Source: Clostridiales bacterium
Lineage (GTDB): Bacteria; Bacillota; Clostridia; Oscillospirales; Acutalibacteraceae
NCBI GenBank assembly: GCA_019422525.1
Contig: JAHZDE010000016.1
Location: forward strand, 1 to 41,980
Length of the DNA: 41,980 bases
Direction: 5' to 3'
The notes under the pieces were generated by a model, which worked only from the letters and a program-made list of their open reading frames with translations, had not been told where the DNA came from and searched no databases. A program made the translations under genes and the position numbers. Positions 13,769 through 21,431 of the stretch are shown piece by piece (positions within the stretch are counted from its first letter, which is position 1; every line of letters starts with the position of its first letter).

Positions 13769-14101
13769 TTGTTCTTTGATAATTTTGATAGATACTGCAA
13801 GCAATTCGGAAAAACCAATTCCGAGGTAACTAAAGCGATTGGTCTTGACCCTTCGTCCTGTACAGGATGGAGAAACGGTTCTGTGCCAAGAAACAGCACC
13901 TTGAAAAAGCTTGCAGACTACTTTGGTGTTACCGTTGAAGAGCTTATGGGCACAAAAAAAGAGCCCGCCGGGATGGACGGGCTCAAATGGGAATGGGCTG
14001 ATGTAGAAGCAGCCTATAAAAATGCAACGCCGGAAGCGCGCGCAGCCGCAAAAGCCGCCGCGCTGGCCGTGCTGGAGAACGGAAAAGCAAAGGAAGAGTG
14101 A
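13769..14101 (+). CDS. XRE-family repressor, short form
   Basis: 110 residues from a TTG start with AAGGAGG upstream. The HTH is at about 3-60: FDRYCKQFGKTNSEVTKAIGLD, SSCTGWRNGSVP and STLKKLADYFGVTVEELMG, the usual XRE fold. The tail is Ala-rich and helical with no peptidase domain, so it would not be RecA-cleaved like CI. It faces the early operon across the operator repeats. Residues EPAGMD (about 65-70) are encoded by a copy of the dispersed 9-mer. Likely lysogeny repressor. Confidence 0.8.
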   Translation: MFFDNFDRYCKQFGKTNSEVTKAIGLDPSSCTGWRNGSVPRNSTLKKLADYFGVTVEELMGTKKEPAGMDGLKWEWADVEAAYKNATPEARAAAKAAALAVLENGKAKEE

Positions 14102-14106
14102 CCACA

Positions 14107-14460
14107 ATGGATTTTGAGCAGCTGGTGCTATCCACCGAGGATCTGAACGCGCTGCGCGTGATAGCACAAGGACCGGTGGATTGTACCTCCGAATGGACAG
14201 AAAGAGTAAAAACGCTGTGCGAGAAAAAGCTTGTCGAGCAAAAAGTTTCGCCGGCCAAAATGCAAATACGCGGCTATGTGTATCAAATCACTAAAGACGG
14301 CGAACTTTATCTACGCTATATCAATCGCCGAGAAAATGAAAAGAACTTTGAAAACAATATGTCAACGCTTTCGCTGAAGGAAACGCGGTTTGCCAACAAA
14401 CTGTCAGTTCTTGCCCTGATCATCTCGGCTATCGCTCTGCTCGTCTCCATCTTCCGGTAA
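14107..14460 (+). CDS. Membrane-anchored winged-helix-like protein
   Basis: 117 residues. The first 75 have a winged-helix pattern (LNALRVIAQGPVD, VKTLCEKKLVEQK, GYVYQITKDGELYL), and a C-terminal hydrophobic helix (NKLSVLALIISAIALLVSIF) anchors it. ATG 14107 has AGGAAGAG upstream; a GTG at 14098 overlapping the previous TGA is possible. It is co-transcribed with the repressor and converges with the next minus-strand gene, overlapping it by 57 bases. Possibly a superinfection or signalling protein; unproven. Confidence 0.6.
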   Translation: MDFEQLVLSTEDLNALRVIAQGPVDCTSEWTERVKTLCEKKLVEQKVSPAKMQIRGYVYQITKDGELYLRYINRRENEKNFENNMSTLSLKETRFANKLSVLALIISAIALLVSIFR

Positions 14461-14754
14461 CGGCATGACAACGCAGGTAAAGACCCGATGGCAAAAAGAC
14501 ATTTCCAACAGGCAATGCAAAGCATCAGGCAGATACATGGCAGTCTGGTATGGGATTTTCCGGTCTGCCATGATTTGCATGATTTCTTTTGCAAAGTCAA
14601 ACGTTTCTTGAGGAATTGGTTTATCTTTATCCAGCGCTAAGCTGTGGTTGTAGAATCCCCCAGTAAGCGAGCAGGTAGGAAGTATGGGGAATTCTTCCGA
14701 GAATTTGCTTGTGTCTTTCTCGCAAATATCTTTCTTGCGGGTAGTTCCAAACAT
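14404..14754 (-). CDS. Hypothetical soluble protein (116 aa)
   Basis: 116 residues with AAAGGAG eight bases before the ATG at 14754. It contains ETFDFAKEIMQIMADRKIPYQTAMYLPDAL, a helical pattern often seen in small phage proteins, and an acidic tail. It overlaps the 3' end of the plus-strand gene 14107-14460 by 57 bases, so the two transcripts are antisense there. Function unknown. Confidence 0.6.
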   Translation of the reverse strand: MFGTTRKKDICEKDTSKFSEEFPILPTCSLTGGFYNHSLALDKDKPIPQETFDFAKEIMQIMADRKIPYQTAMYLPDALHCLLEMSFCHRVFTCVVMPLPEDGDEQSDSRDDQGKN

Positions 14755-14786
14755 ATAAGGTCTCCTTTCTAGTGTAAAAAACTGTT

Positions 14787-14900
14787 TCAGGACGCCTGTG
14801 CAGCATCTTCGGTTTCGGAATGCTCCAGCAAAACGCCCATTACAATGCCCCAAAGCGCGGGGTGCTCTTTCAGGTAAGCAAGAAATTTGGCGTCAGACAT
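14787..14900 (-). CDS. Very small protein (37 aa)
   Basis: 37 residues, MSDAKFLAYLKEHPALW onward, with AAGGAG upstream of the ATG. It is the first gene of a short leftward pair with 14404-14754 and is divergent from the secreted-protein gene. One amphipathic helix. Function unknown. Confidence 0.5.
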   Translation of the reverse strand: MSDAKFLAYLKEHPALWGIVMGVLLEHSETEDAAQAS

Positions 14901-14983
14901 AAGAAACACTCCTTTTTGTTGTATTTGACAATTTTATATTACAACTGTCATCGTTGAAAATCAAGAGGAAAGAGGGATTTCGA

Positions 14984-16486
14984 ATGAAAATTGCGGAAAA
15001 ATGCAAAGTTGTTGTGGCAGGCGCAATTGTGGCTGCGCTGATGGCAGGTACAGCGTTGCCCGCGCTGGCCGCCAGCCCCGCCGGGGACGTTCCCTTTGCG
15101 GTGCTTGCGCAGCAGAATGACGTAAGCGCCGACAAGGTGCAGGCTATCAAAGATGCACTGGCAAACATTGATGTATCATACGAGGATGGCATCTGGCTTT
15201 TTGAATCCGCTTACGAAAATTACGAAACAGACAATAACAAAAGCTACGTGATGCCGTATGTGTATTCAAACGGTGAAACTGTCCGGTTTGGTATGAGCTT
15301 CACATCTCAGGATACCGAGGGCTATTTTTACTGGAACGATGTAGATGTTCTGATTGGCGAATACAATAATTATACCAGTCAGACGAACTACAAGTTTAAA
15401 AAAGTTTCGCGCCAGTACTATCCAGATGACCAGATTTTTTATGAAAATGTATCCTTTGGCGGGAACGACGAGGATATGGACTGCCTGAACCGCGTTCTGA
15501 GCGCCGACACTGCATATCTGCGTTTCAATGGCGCAAAGGTCAACGGAACGCAAAGAACGCAGACCACGATCATCGATAGCGAAAGCCGACAAGGCATGAC
15601 AGATATCATCAACCTGTATAATCTGCTGCAAAGCGCCACGGCTGAAGAACGTGTAGCAGCCGCAAAAGCTGTCATGTCGGAAAACGCACCAGCGGAAAAC
15701 GATTTTCTTGATGCCCAGAATGATGCCGTAACGCCGGAGCAGGTGGAAGCGATGATCCTTCAAATAGCCCCGGTCACTCTGGAAAGCGAGACGGCAATCA
15801 ACAATGCACAAGCCGCATTCGATTCCATGCCGACAAAATGGCAGTCGATGGTTTCTAACTACGACAAGCTGAAATTGTATCAGGAAGAACTGGAAGATCT
15901 TCAGGTGGATGCACTTGCCGAGAAGTTAAACAATACGGTTTACCGCGAACACGATGATGTGGAAAACGTGGACTTTTTCTTTTGGAAGGATGCCCCGTTG
16001 ACAAATCAGGCTATTTTTGCATTGCCGTATTTCTGCGTGGTCGATAACAACGTTCAACCGCTTCGTATGATGTATAGCCAATTTAGAACAAGCTGGATTT
16101 TTTGGAACACAATCGTTTATTCAATCGATGGAGAAGTTTATAGAAAAACTATTGACAGTTCCAAAATCGAAAGAAGAACGGTTACTCAGGTCTTAAGTGG
16201 CAATGTTAACACATGGGAATTGGCTGACGACGTTGCGGATCCGGTCGAAATTGAAATGCTAAGAAAAGCAGTGACCGCAAAAAATGCAGTTGTCAGATTT
16301 AAAGGCGACAGTATGCAGTCGGATTGGAAGTTAAGCTCTTTTTCGAACAGAGATATAAAAAATATTTCAGGAACGTTGCAAGCGTATGATGCAATGCTGA
16401 ATGCTTCTCCGTCTGTGCGTGCAAGAGCGCTTGAAAAAGTAGAAGCGCATAAGCAGGGAAGTAAATTTTTGAATCTCTCGTATTGA
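14984..16486 (+). CDS. Secreted protein with two repeated domains (lysogenic-conversion candidate)
   Basis: 500 residues. A clear signal peptide (1-30: basic start, hydrophobic GAIVAALMAGTALPALAA) directs export. The mature part holds two related units, about 60-230 and 320-490. Each contains an exposed-strand region, a segment DTAYLRFNG / KNAVVRFKG, a helix with a loop of repeated Ser/Asn, and an Ala-rich helix ending ATAEERVAAAKAV / ASPSVRARALEKV. No catalytic motif or anchor is seen. AAAGAGGG precedes the chosen ATG. Its place between repressor and integrase, on its own promoter, marks it as a gene expressed in the lysogen. Confidence 0.75.
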   Translation: MKIAEKCKVVVAGAIVAALMAGTALPALAASPAGDVPFAVLAQQNDVSADKVQAIKDALANIDVSYEDGIWLFESAYENYETDNNKSYVMPYVYSNGETVRFGMSFTSQDTEGYFYWNDVDVLIGEYNNYTSQTNYKFKKVSRQYYPDDQIFYENVSFGGNDEDMDCLNRVLSADTAYLRFNGAKVNGTQRTQTTIIDSESRQGMTDIINLYNLLQSATAEERVAAAKAVMSENAPAENDFLDAQNDAVTPEQVEAMILQIAPVTLESETAINNAQAAFDSMPTKWQSMVSNYDKLKLYQEELEDLQVDALAEKLNNTVYREHDDVENVDFFFWKDAPLTNQAIFALPYFCVVDNNVQPLRMMYSQFRTSWIFWNTIVYSIDGEVYRKTIDSSKIERRTVTQVLSGNVNTWELADDVADPVEIEMLRKAVTAKNAVVRFKGDSMQSDWKLSSFSNRDIKNISGTLQAYDAMLNASPSVRARALEKVEAHKQGSKFLNLSY

Positions 16487-16542
16487 TTGCCGGTATCGTT
16501 TTGGCGTGGAACGGATATATGAAAAGCTTAATAAAAAATAAA

Positions 16543-16561
16543 GGTGTCCACAGTGGACACC
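16543..16561 (-). terminator. Minus-strand terminator with the shared 19-base palindrome
   Basis: GGTGTCCAC-A-GTGGACACC, extended by AA/TT, followed on the minus strand by a U-rich run (TTTATTTTTTATT). It ends the leftward transcript of 16596-16961. The plus-strand secreted-protein gene stops 56 bases before it; on that strand there is no U-run. Confidence 0.7.
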
Positions 16562-16595
16562 TTAAATGCCCGGCCGACAAAGATTAACGGCTCAG

Positions 16596-16844
16596 TTAAT
16601 GCTCCTGATTACACGGGCAGGGGGACACTTCCGACACTGCAACGATGCGCCCATTGATATTGCGATACCGTGCACCGGGGTCGTGGCCGGCGTCGTGATC
16701 CTTAACGGCAGCCTTCAGAATCTGGTAGGCGGCATCATAGGCAGACCCATCAGACCCGGCCTGCGAGAGATGATAGACAAGCTTGCGCACGTCGTTCTGT
16801 GCGTAGGCGTAGAGCATAGCTTCCTTGGTTTTTGTGTTGGTCAT
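16596..16844 (-). CDS. Small hypothetical protein (82 aa)
   Basis: 82 residues, starting MTNTKTKEAMLYAYAQNDVRKL, with GGGAGGG upstream. Helical N-terminal half, then a short strand-rich part and PCPCNQEH at the end. Paired with the 37-residue gene 16848-16961 and transcribed opposite to the lysogeny genes. Function unknown. Confidence 0.6.
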   Translation of the reverse strand: MTNTKTKEAMLYAYAQNDVRKLVYHLSQAGSDGSAYDAAYQILKAAVKDHDAGHDPGARYRNINGRIVAVSEVSPCPCNQEH

Positions 16845-16847
16845 AAC

Positions 16848-16961
16848 TTAGCCCTCCCACGGTTTGCGGCTTCCATCAGCGTTCTGCGGTTTGGATGCCG
16901 GCATACCGTCAATGATTACCATATCTTCCGGGATTTCGTTCAGAGCCTTGATGTTATCCAT
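16848..16961 (-). CDS. Very small protein (37 aa)
   Basis: 37 residues, starting MDNIKALNEIPEDMVIIDGMP, with AAGGAG upstream. Its 3' end contains the GGGAGGG site of the next gene, so the two form a leftward operon divergent from the regulator at 17119. Function unknown. Confidence 0.5.
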   Translation of the reverse strand: MDNIKALNEIPEDMVIIDGMPASKPQNADGSRKPWEG

Positions 16962-17118
16962 TATTTTTTCACTCCTTCTGGATTTTTTTGACAATTATGT
17001 TATAACACGGAAAAAGGAACAGATTCGACATCAAATTTTGGAAGTTTATGGTAAACCAAAAAAGACGGGAAATCAGTCGAATTTTGTGAAATTGTCGAAA
17101 AAAAGGGGATGTTTGGGA

Positions 17119-17736
17119 ATGGATGATTGGGTTTTGCGTGTTGCGGAAACATTGGAAAAAGCAAGGGCAGAGGCCGGAATCAGCCAAGCCACACTTGCGA
17201 AACGAATGGGCGTAAGCCGACAAAGCATAATCAAGTGGGAGCAGGGAATTAACGCGATCTCCTTTCCCATGATGATGCAGTGGTTCGTGGGCTGCGGGGT
17301 TTCACTGGAACGGTATCTGGATTCCTGCATCCACCCGGGGCTGATGGAACGGCTGGAAGATGACCCCACCGACAAAGAAAAACGTCGAATGCTGCACGAG
17401 GCCATCGAAGAATGCAGCGCATACGAGGTAGACACGCTTTTGTACATCCGCTACGGCGCGCACGGGTCGGATCATCTGAGCGTGCTTACCGAAATGGTGG
17501 CCAACTTGCACACGCCGCTGCGGGATAGGGTGGCCGTCGTCAATACGATCCTGAGCCACTACGAGATTGCCATGGCGACAAAAACGGATGTGGACCCCGA
17601 AGGGCTGCAACCGAATATTGAAATGCTGTGTCAGGCACGCGATTGCGGAATGGCAGCAGCAAAAGACATGGAAGATGTCTACTCCATTAACAAGGAGGCG
17701 ATAGAGAATGCCAAGAAAAAAGACGAAACGCACTGA
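17119..17736 (+). CDS. XRE-family transcription regulator with C-terminal domain
   Basis: 205 residues. HTH at about 8-60 (ETLEKARAEAGISQATLAKRMGVSRQSIIKWEQG). A helical C-terminal domain of about 140 residues follows, of unknown type and without LexA-like Ser-Lys motifs. Start ATG 17119 follows AAGGGGA. Its end overlaps the integrase start by 29 bases, so it probably controls integrase expression and lysogeny. It is the second XRE regulator in the switch region. Confidence 0.8.
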   Translation: MDDWVLRVAETLEKARAEAGISQATLAKRMGVSRQSIIKWEQGINAISFPMMMQWFVGCGVSLERYLDSCIHPGLMERLEDDPTDKEKRRMLHEAIEECSAYEVDTLLYIRYGAHGSDHLSVLTEMVANLHTPLRDRVAVVNTILSHYEIAMATKTDVDPEGLQPNIEMLCQARDCGMAAAKDMEDVYSINKEAIENAKKKDETH

Positions 17737-18850
17737 TGGCCGGTATGAGATCAAGCGCAAAATGCCGGACGGAAAATATAAGCACTTCCTGGGCGCTACG
17801 ATTGCCGAAGCGACCGCAAAGTATGAAGAAGCCTACCGGCAGGCAACACTGGAAGAAAGCAAAAATAACGGCGGTGCTACCTTCCGGGAAATGGCAATAG
17901 CGTACAAAGATTACATTACAGGCTCGACAAAGCCGGTAAAACGTGGTACAATAAACGCCTACGTCAAGAATATCCCTCCGCTTCTGGAATGCTTTGGCGA
18001 CACGCCGATGGCTGACATTGATACGCAGGCAGTCTGTGGATACATGGAGCGCATGAAGATGGACGGCAAAGCTTTGCATACCATCACCAACGCTAAAAGC
18101 GTGCTATCCTGTATCTTTACCTTCTGGTGCGCCAACTATCACGGTACCAGTAACCCGGTCCTTCTGGCAAAACCACCCGCCGGGATGAAAAAGGGGAAGC
18201 GATTAGAGCCGACAAAAGAGCAGCGAGATATTATTGACGCGCATCCAGAGGGGTGCGGTTTCTGGGCGCAGCTATTCGAGTACACCGGGCTTCGTCTCGG
18301 CGAGGCGAACGGTCTGCAGTGGAAAGACGTAGATTTTGAGCAGAATGTGATTCATGTGCGTTCTGCAATGCCTTGGGACCGTAACCACGCCTATGAGGAA
18401 ACGCCAAAGTCAGAGAAGGGATACAGAGATGTGCCCATCCTGACGACCTTTCGCCCGATGCTGTTGGAGCAAAAAGCTGGTCACGCAGACACGGACTATG
18501 TAATGTCCGGTGAAGCGAAGCCGCTGTCACAGTCGCAGTATGAGTGGCGCTGGGCGATCTACTGTCGGGATCTCGGCCTGAGTGAGAAACAGGAGAAGCG
18601 CGCCAGGATCAAAGACAAACCGGGCGAGTACAGGGTGTACTACAAGTGGAAAGCGCTTGTAACGGCGCACCAGTTCCGGCATTTTTACGCGACAAACCTT
18701 TTTTACGCCGGTATCCCGGACATGGTGGCCCAGAAACTTATGGGTCATGCAGACATTTCAACGACCCGAAAGATATACCAACAGTTGCGCGATGAAGAGG
18801 ACAAGCAGTACATCGCAAAGCTGGATGCGTATGTCCAAAGCAAAAAGTAG
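17708..18850 (+). CDS. int: Tyrosine-type site-specific integrase
   Basis: 380 residues. N-terminal arm-binding domain (1-55), core-binding domain (about 57-145, TFREMAIAYKDYI onward) and catalytic domain with Arg196 (TGLRLGEANGL), His321-x-x-Arg324 (HQFRH), His347 (GHADIS) and the nucleophile Tyr357 (TTRKIYQQL). Start ATG has AAGGAGG. The TAG stop is directly followed by the attachment region, whose core is a tRNA 3' end. It should carry out integration into, and with helper protein excision from, the tRNA gene. Residues KPPAGMKK (about 155-162) contain a copy of the dispersed 9-mer. Confidence 0.95.
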   Translation: MPRKKTKRTDGRYEIKRKMPDGKYKHFLGATIAEATAKYEEAYRQATLEESKNNGGATFREMAIAYKDYITGSTKPVKRGTINAYVKNIPPLLECFGDTPMADIDTQAVCGYMERMKMDGKALHTITNAKSVLSCIFTFWCANYHGTSNPVLLAKPPAGMKKGKRLEPTKEQRDIIDAHPEGCGFWAQLFEYTGLRLGEANGLQWKDVDFEQNVIHVRSAMPWDRNHAYEETPKSEKGYRDVPILTTFRPMLLEQKAGHADTDYVMSGEAKPLSQSQYEWRWAIYCRDLGLSEKQEKRARIKDKPGEYRVYYKWKALVTAHQFRHFYATNLFYAGIPDMVAQKLMGHADISTTRKIYQQLRDEEDKQYIAKLDAYVQSKK

Positions 18851-19065
18851 GTCTGCAAAAAGTCTGCAAAGCTAAGAAAAAACACGACTTGACGCGATAT
18901 AAAGGGGGTTCGAGTCCCCTCCCTCGCACCAAATGAAAATCCGCATGAATGCTGGAAAATCCAGTGCTCATGCGGATTTTTTGTATTTGCAGTAGTTCGG
19001 ATACTATCGAATACTAACCGATATTTGCACTTAATTGCTATCCGAAAGTCTGCAAAAAGTCTGCA
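18851..19065. other. Phage attachment site attP (tRNA 3'-end core)
   Basis: The core, 18904-18931, is a tRNA 3' end: T arm GGGGG-TTCGAGT-CCCCT, acceptor strand CCCTCGC, A and CCA. No 5' half of a tRNA is present. On each side lies the identical 18-mer GTCTGCAAAAAGTCTGCA (18851-18868 and 19048-19065), itself two GTCTGCA units, as expected for integrase arm sites. Arms on both sides indicate attP, not attL or attR. Confidence 0.75.
18937..18980 (+). terminator. Strong terminator downstream of the integrase and attP core
   Basis: Stem AAAATCCGCATGA (18937-18949) with TCATGCGGATTTT (18968-18980), an inner CTGG/CCAG pair, and a T-run. It is on the tRNA side of attP and may stop transcripts from the integrase as well as, weakly, from the minus-strand genes. 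Confidence 0.8.
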
Positions 19066-19069
19066 GACC

Positions 19070-19711
19070 TTATCCGCGCTCTACAATGCGCTCCCAGTAC
19101 TCGACCAGTTTACCATCCACAGCGTCTTTGTCCTGCAGGAACGCCGCAGCCATATCTGCGTAGAAGTTGGTGTTGTCCACGCTGTACATTTTTGCGACTT
19201 TGCCGTAGTCGCTGTACATCATGTTCATCGTAGCCCAAAAGTCGTTTTTATCGCAGGTTATGCCGCGCTGTTTGGCAACGTCCTGCGTCTGTTCCAGCGT
19301 CCAGTGACAGCCCTTTGTGCCATCGGCGTTCACCATGTTGTCGCACCATTCCTCCGCCTCATCGTGGGTGAGATGCTGGCGCGGCATCTTGATGGAGCGG
19401 CTGTCTGCGCCGCCACGTTCATACTGTCCAGACCGCTTGTCCCAGTCACCGTTCTGCGAGAAGCCGATTTGCGGCATTCTGCGCCCATTCTCTACGTCAG
19501 GGTAGCGGGGGATAGGGTAGGGGTCGATGTAACGGTTCTCCTCCTGCGGATAATAGGGATAGCGGTCGTTGCCACCTTCCAGCTTACGCAGACGGCGTTC
19601 CATTTCACGCTCCCTGCGGTCACGCTCTTCCTCAAGGCGGTCGCGCTCCGGCTCACGGTTTTTGTCGTGTTCATGGAGCATCATCATGCGGCGAAAATTG
19701 TTCTTGCCCAT
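19070..19711 (-). CDS. Charged phage protein of unknown function (213 aa)
   Basis: 213 residues. The first 75 are Arg/Glu-rich and probably coiled coil (DRLEEERDRREREMERRLRKLE), followed by Tyr/Pro-rich DRYPYYPQEENRYID and a C-terminal helical domain of about 100 residues (HLTHDEAEEWCDNM, then FWATMNMMYSDYGKVAKMY). It is the last gene of the leftward block 19.1-22.0 kb and starts near attP. It may be a virion or host-interaction protein; function unknown. Confidence 0.6.
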   Translation of the reverse strand: MGKNNFRRMMMLHEHDKNREPERDRLEEERDRREREMERRLRKLEGGNDRYPYYPQEENRYIDPYPIPRYPDVENGRRMPQIGFSQNGDWDKRSGQYERGGADSRSIKMPRQHLTHDEAEEWCDNMVNADGTKGCHWTLEQTQDVAKQRGITCDKNDFWATMNMMYSDYGKVAKMYSVDNTNFYADMAAAFLQDKDAVDGKLVEYWERIVERG

Positions 19712-19724
19712 AATCTATACCTCC

Positions 19725-20096
19725 TCAAGAAATAGATGCAGGCGCACCGGCGTGGGAACGGCAGAAGCAGCCAAGATATTTGAACGTGCCGGTGCCGGTC
19801 GCAGACGTTGCAACGCGGGTAGCGTAGCGGGTGCGAGTGTGGATGCTCTCAGCGGTTGCCTGAGCGCAGTTGCAGTCGGTCAGAGGGTATGCGGTAGTGC
19901 CTGCACCGATGGTAATGACCACAGGGGCGTTGATGGTGGTCGTGTCCGGGATGCTCTGAGCAACCACAATGCAATAACGCTCTCCATTCTGGTATGCGCC
20001 AGCAGGGATATTGATGGTCAGTGTGTCATTGGCGAACGTGACCGCCTGACTGATGACCAAGTGCGGGCAGAGTTTGCAGCTTGTTTTGCAAGCCAT
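19725..20096 (-). CDS. Cys-rich beta-type protein (123 aa)
   Basis: 123 residues with Cys pairs at the start (CKTSCKLC), middle (CNC) and end (CFC), and a beta-rich body rich in Thr, Ile and Val. This looks like a small, stable extracellular or virion-surface domain. It overlaps no neighbour, with AGGAGG upstream of ATG. Unknown family. Confidence 0.6.
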   Translation of the reverse strand: MACKTSCKLCPHLVISQAVTFANDTLTINIPAGAYQNGERYCIVVAQSIPDTTTINAPVVITIGAGTTAYPLTDCNCAQATAESIHTRTRYATRVATSATGTGTFKYLGCFCRSHAGAPASIS

Positions 20097-20181
20097 AATG
20101 TTTTCCTCCTAAAAAATCAGGGGCAGAGGTGTCTTACCCCTGCCCCGATGGTTCACCCGGTGTTATCGGGGAGTGTGTTGG

Positions 20182-21054
20182 TTAGCAGCAGCCGCAGCAG
20201 TTCACGCCCACGTTGGGGTTTGCCACCTGATAAGCGGGAATCGGACGAGGATTGACCCGGTTCAGGATGGTATCAGTCTGCTGGGACATCACGGTGGTCA
20301 GAAGCGCATTCTGCCGATCCTGAGAAGCGGCGAACTTGAGGTTCTGGTTCTCAGCGGTCAGAGTGGCAATCTTGTCCTGCGTGAAGTAGTCCATCATAGC
20401 GCGGTAGTTTGCGTTGCAGCTATCGATAACTGCACGGGCGTTGTCTGCGATAGCCTGACGGGTAGCGCAGTCCTCCGTTGCGATGGTGTACTTCAGGTCG
20501 CCGATCAGCTGCTTGTTCTCGCAGCAGCAAGATGCAAGCTGCGTCTGGATAGCGGTCTGACCCGCCTGCCGTGCGTTGCCCTCCTGCATGATGGCAAGGC
20601 TGATGGCGTTGTCACCGTTGGACACGCTGCGTTCCAGACCGTTCACCAGCTGAGCGTTCTGGTAGCCAAGCTGACAGATGGCCTGATTGGTGCCGGCAAA
20701 TCCGCCAGCAATAGCGGCGTTGAGGGTGTTCATCTGTACCAGCTGGTCATAGCCCAGAGAGCAGATACCGCTCTGGATGCCCGCCAGAGAGCGGGAGGTA
20801 TCTTGCTGGTAGAAGCCCTCAGACAGAGCCGCGCGGGTGTCTGCGCCGCCCTGACCGGTTGCGCCAGTGCCGACCAGATAGGGAATGTAGGCGTTCATGC
20901 CGTTGTCACCACCGTTCCGGCCATAGCCGTTTGTGCCCCAGCCGAAGATGATAGCGAGGATGATGACAGCCCACAGACCTTCGTTGCCGAAGAATCCGCC
21001 GTTGTTATTGCCGCCGTCCTGCCCAGCCAGATAGCCAGTTGCAAAATCGTCCAT
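20182..21054 (-). CDS. Gly-rich membrane/virion-associated protein (290 aa)
   Basis: 290 residues. The N terminus is Gly/Asn-rich with one hydrophobic segment (LWAVIILAIIFGWG, about 27-40). The middle is long helical with repeated GY..LV units (SLGYDQLVQ, QLGYQNAQLV), and the C terminus has Cys clusters (SCCCENK and CCGCC at the very end). Proteins with this layout occur in Clostridia prophages, but no function is established. AAAGGAG precedes the ATG. It may be a surface or assembly protein. Confidence 0.6.
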   Translation of the reverse strand: MDDFATGYLAGQDGGNNNGGFFGNEGLWAVIILAIIFGWGTNGYGRNGGDNGMNAYIPYLVGTGATGQGGADTRAALSEGFYQQDTSRSLAGIQSGICSLGYDQLVQMNTLNAAIAGGFAGTNQAICQLGYQNAQLVNGLERSVSNGDNAISLAIMQEGNARQAGQTAIQTQLASCCCENKQLIGDLKYTIATEDCATRQAIADNARAVIDSCNANYRAMMDYFTQDKIATLTAENQNLKFAASQDRQNALLTTVMSQQTDTILNRVNPRPIPAYQVANPNVGVNCCGCC

Positions 21055-21176
21055 AACAAAACTCCTTTCAGTTTTGCGTTATGCTATCCCACCGCCGTAT
21101 GCGATGGGCGAAGCCAAACAAATGCGGTTTTTGTCAAGTCCGCAAAACTGAGAAGCGTTTCGCTTAGAGGGATGCG

Positions 21177-21428
21177 TTATCGGGGCAGCGTCAGGTTCAG
21201 GACGCTTGCCAGCTGGTTCAGGTCGATGCCACGCTCTTTGGCGAGGTTCTGCGCCATCATTCGGAGTTGTGCTTCGTTTTTGCCCTGAATCAGGTTCAAG
21301 CCCTGCATGATAGGAGCGTTCTGCCCGCTCAACTGCTGGATAAGCCCCATTGGGTTTTGCCCGGCACGAGCCAGATTTGCAAGCTGCATGATAGGGCTGT
21401 GAGTAATCATATCAAATGGAGAGGGCAT
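21177..21428 (-). CDS. Small Gln/Asn-rich protein (83 aa)
   Basis: 83 residues, helical and rich in Gln, Asn and Met, starting MPSPFDMITHSPIMQLANLA. The GGAG site lies in the end of the preceding gene. It is part of the same leftward block as its neighbours. Function unknown. Confidence 0.55.
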   Translation of the reverse strand: MPSPFDMITHSPIMQLANLARAGQNPMGLIQQLSGQNAPIMQGLNLIQGKNEAQLRMMAQNLAKERGIDLNQLASVLNLTLPR

Positions 21429-21431
21429 CGC

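Larger units (their letters stand above)
2539..18184 (+). repeat. Dispersed strand-biased motif CCCGCCGGG (14 copies)
   Basis: Exact copies start at 2539, 2642, 3211, 4855, 5774, 7011, 8938, 9956, 11266, 11885, 12535, 13964, 15077 and 18176. All read CCCGCCGGG on the plus strand; the reverse complement CCCGGCGGG was not found. Copies occur in minus-strand genes, plus-strand genes and non-coding DNA, and encode different residues by frame (Pro-Ala-Gly, Arg-Arg, Pro-Gly-Gly). Selection therefore acts on DNA. None is seen after 18184. Confidence 0.85.

Noticed and set aside
18904..18931. tRNA gene at the integrase end
   Set aside because: Only the T arm and acceptor 3' strand exist; the 5' half is missing, so it is an attachment core and not a gene.
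20173..21288. 371-codon open frame on the plus strand
   Set aside because: Antisense to the Gly-rich 290-residue gene, which has a good start and site.
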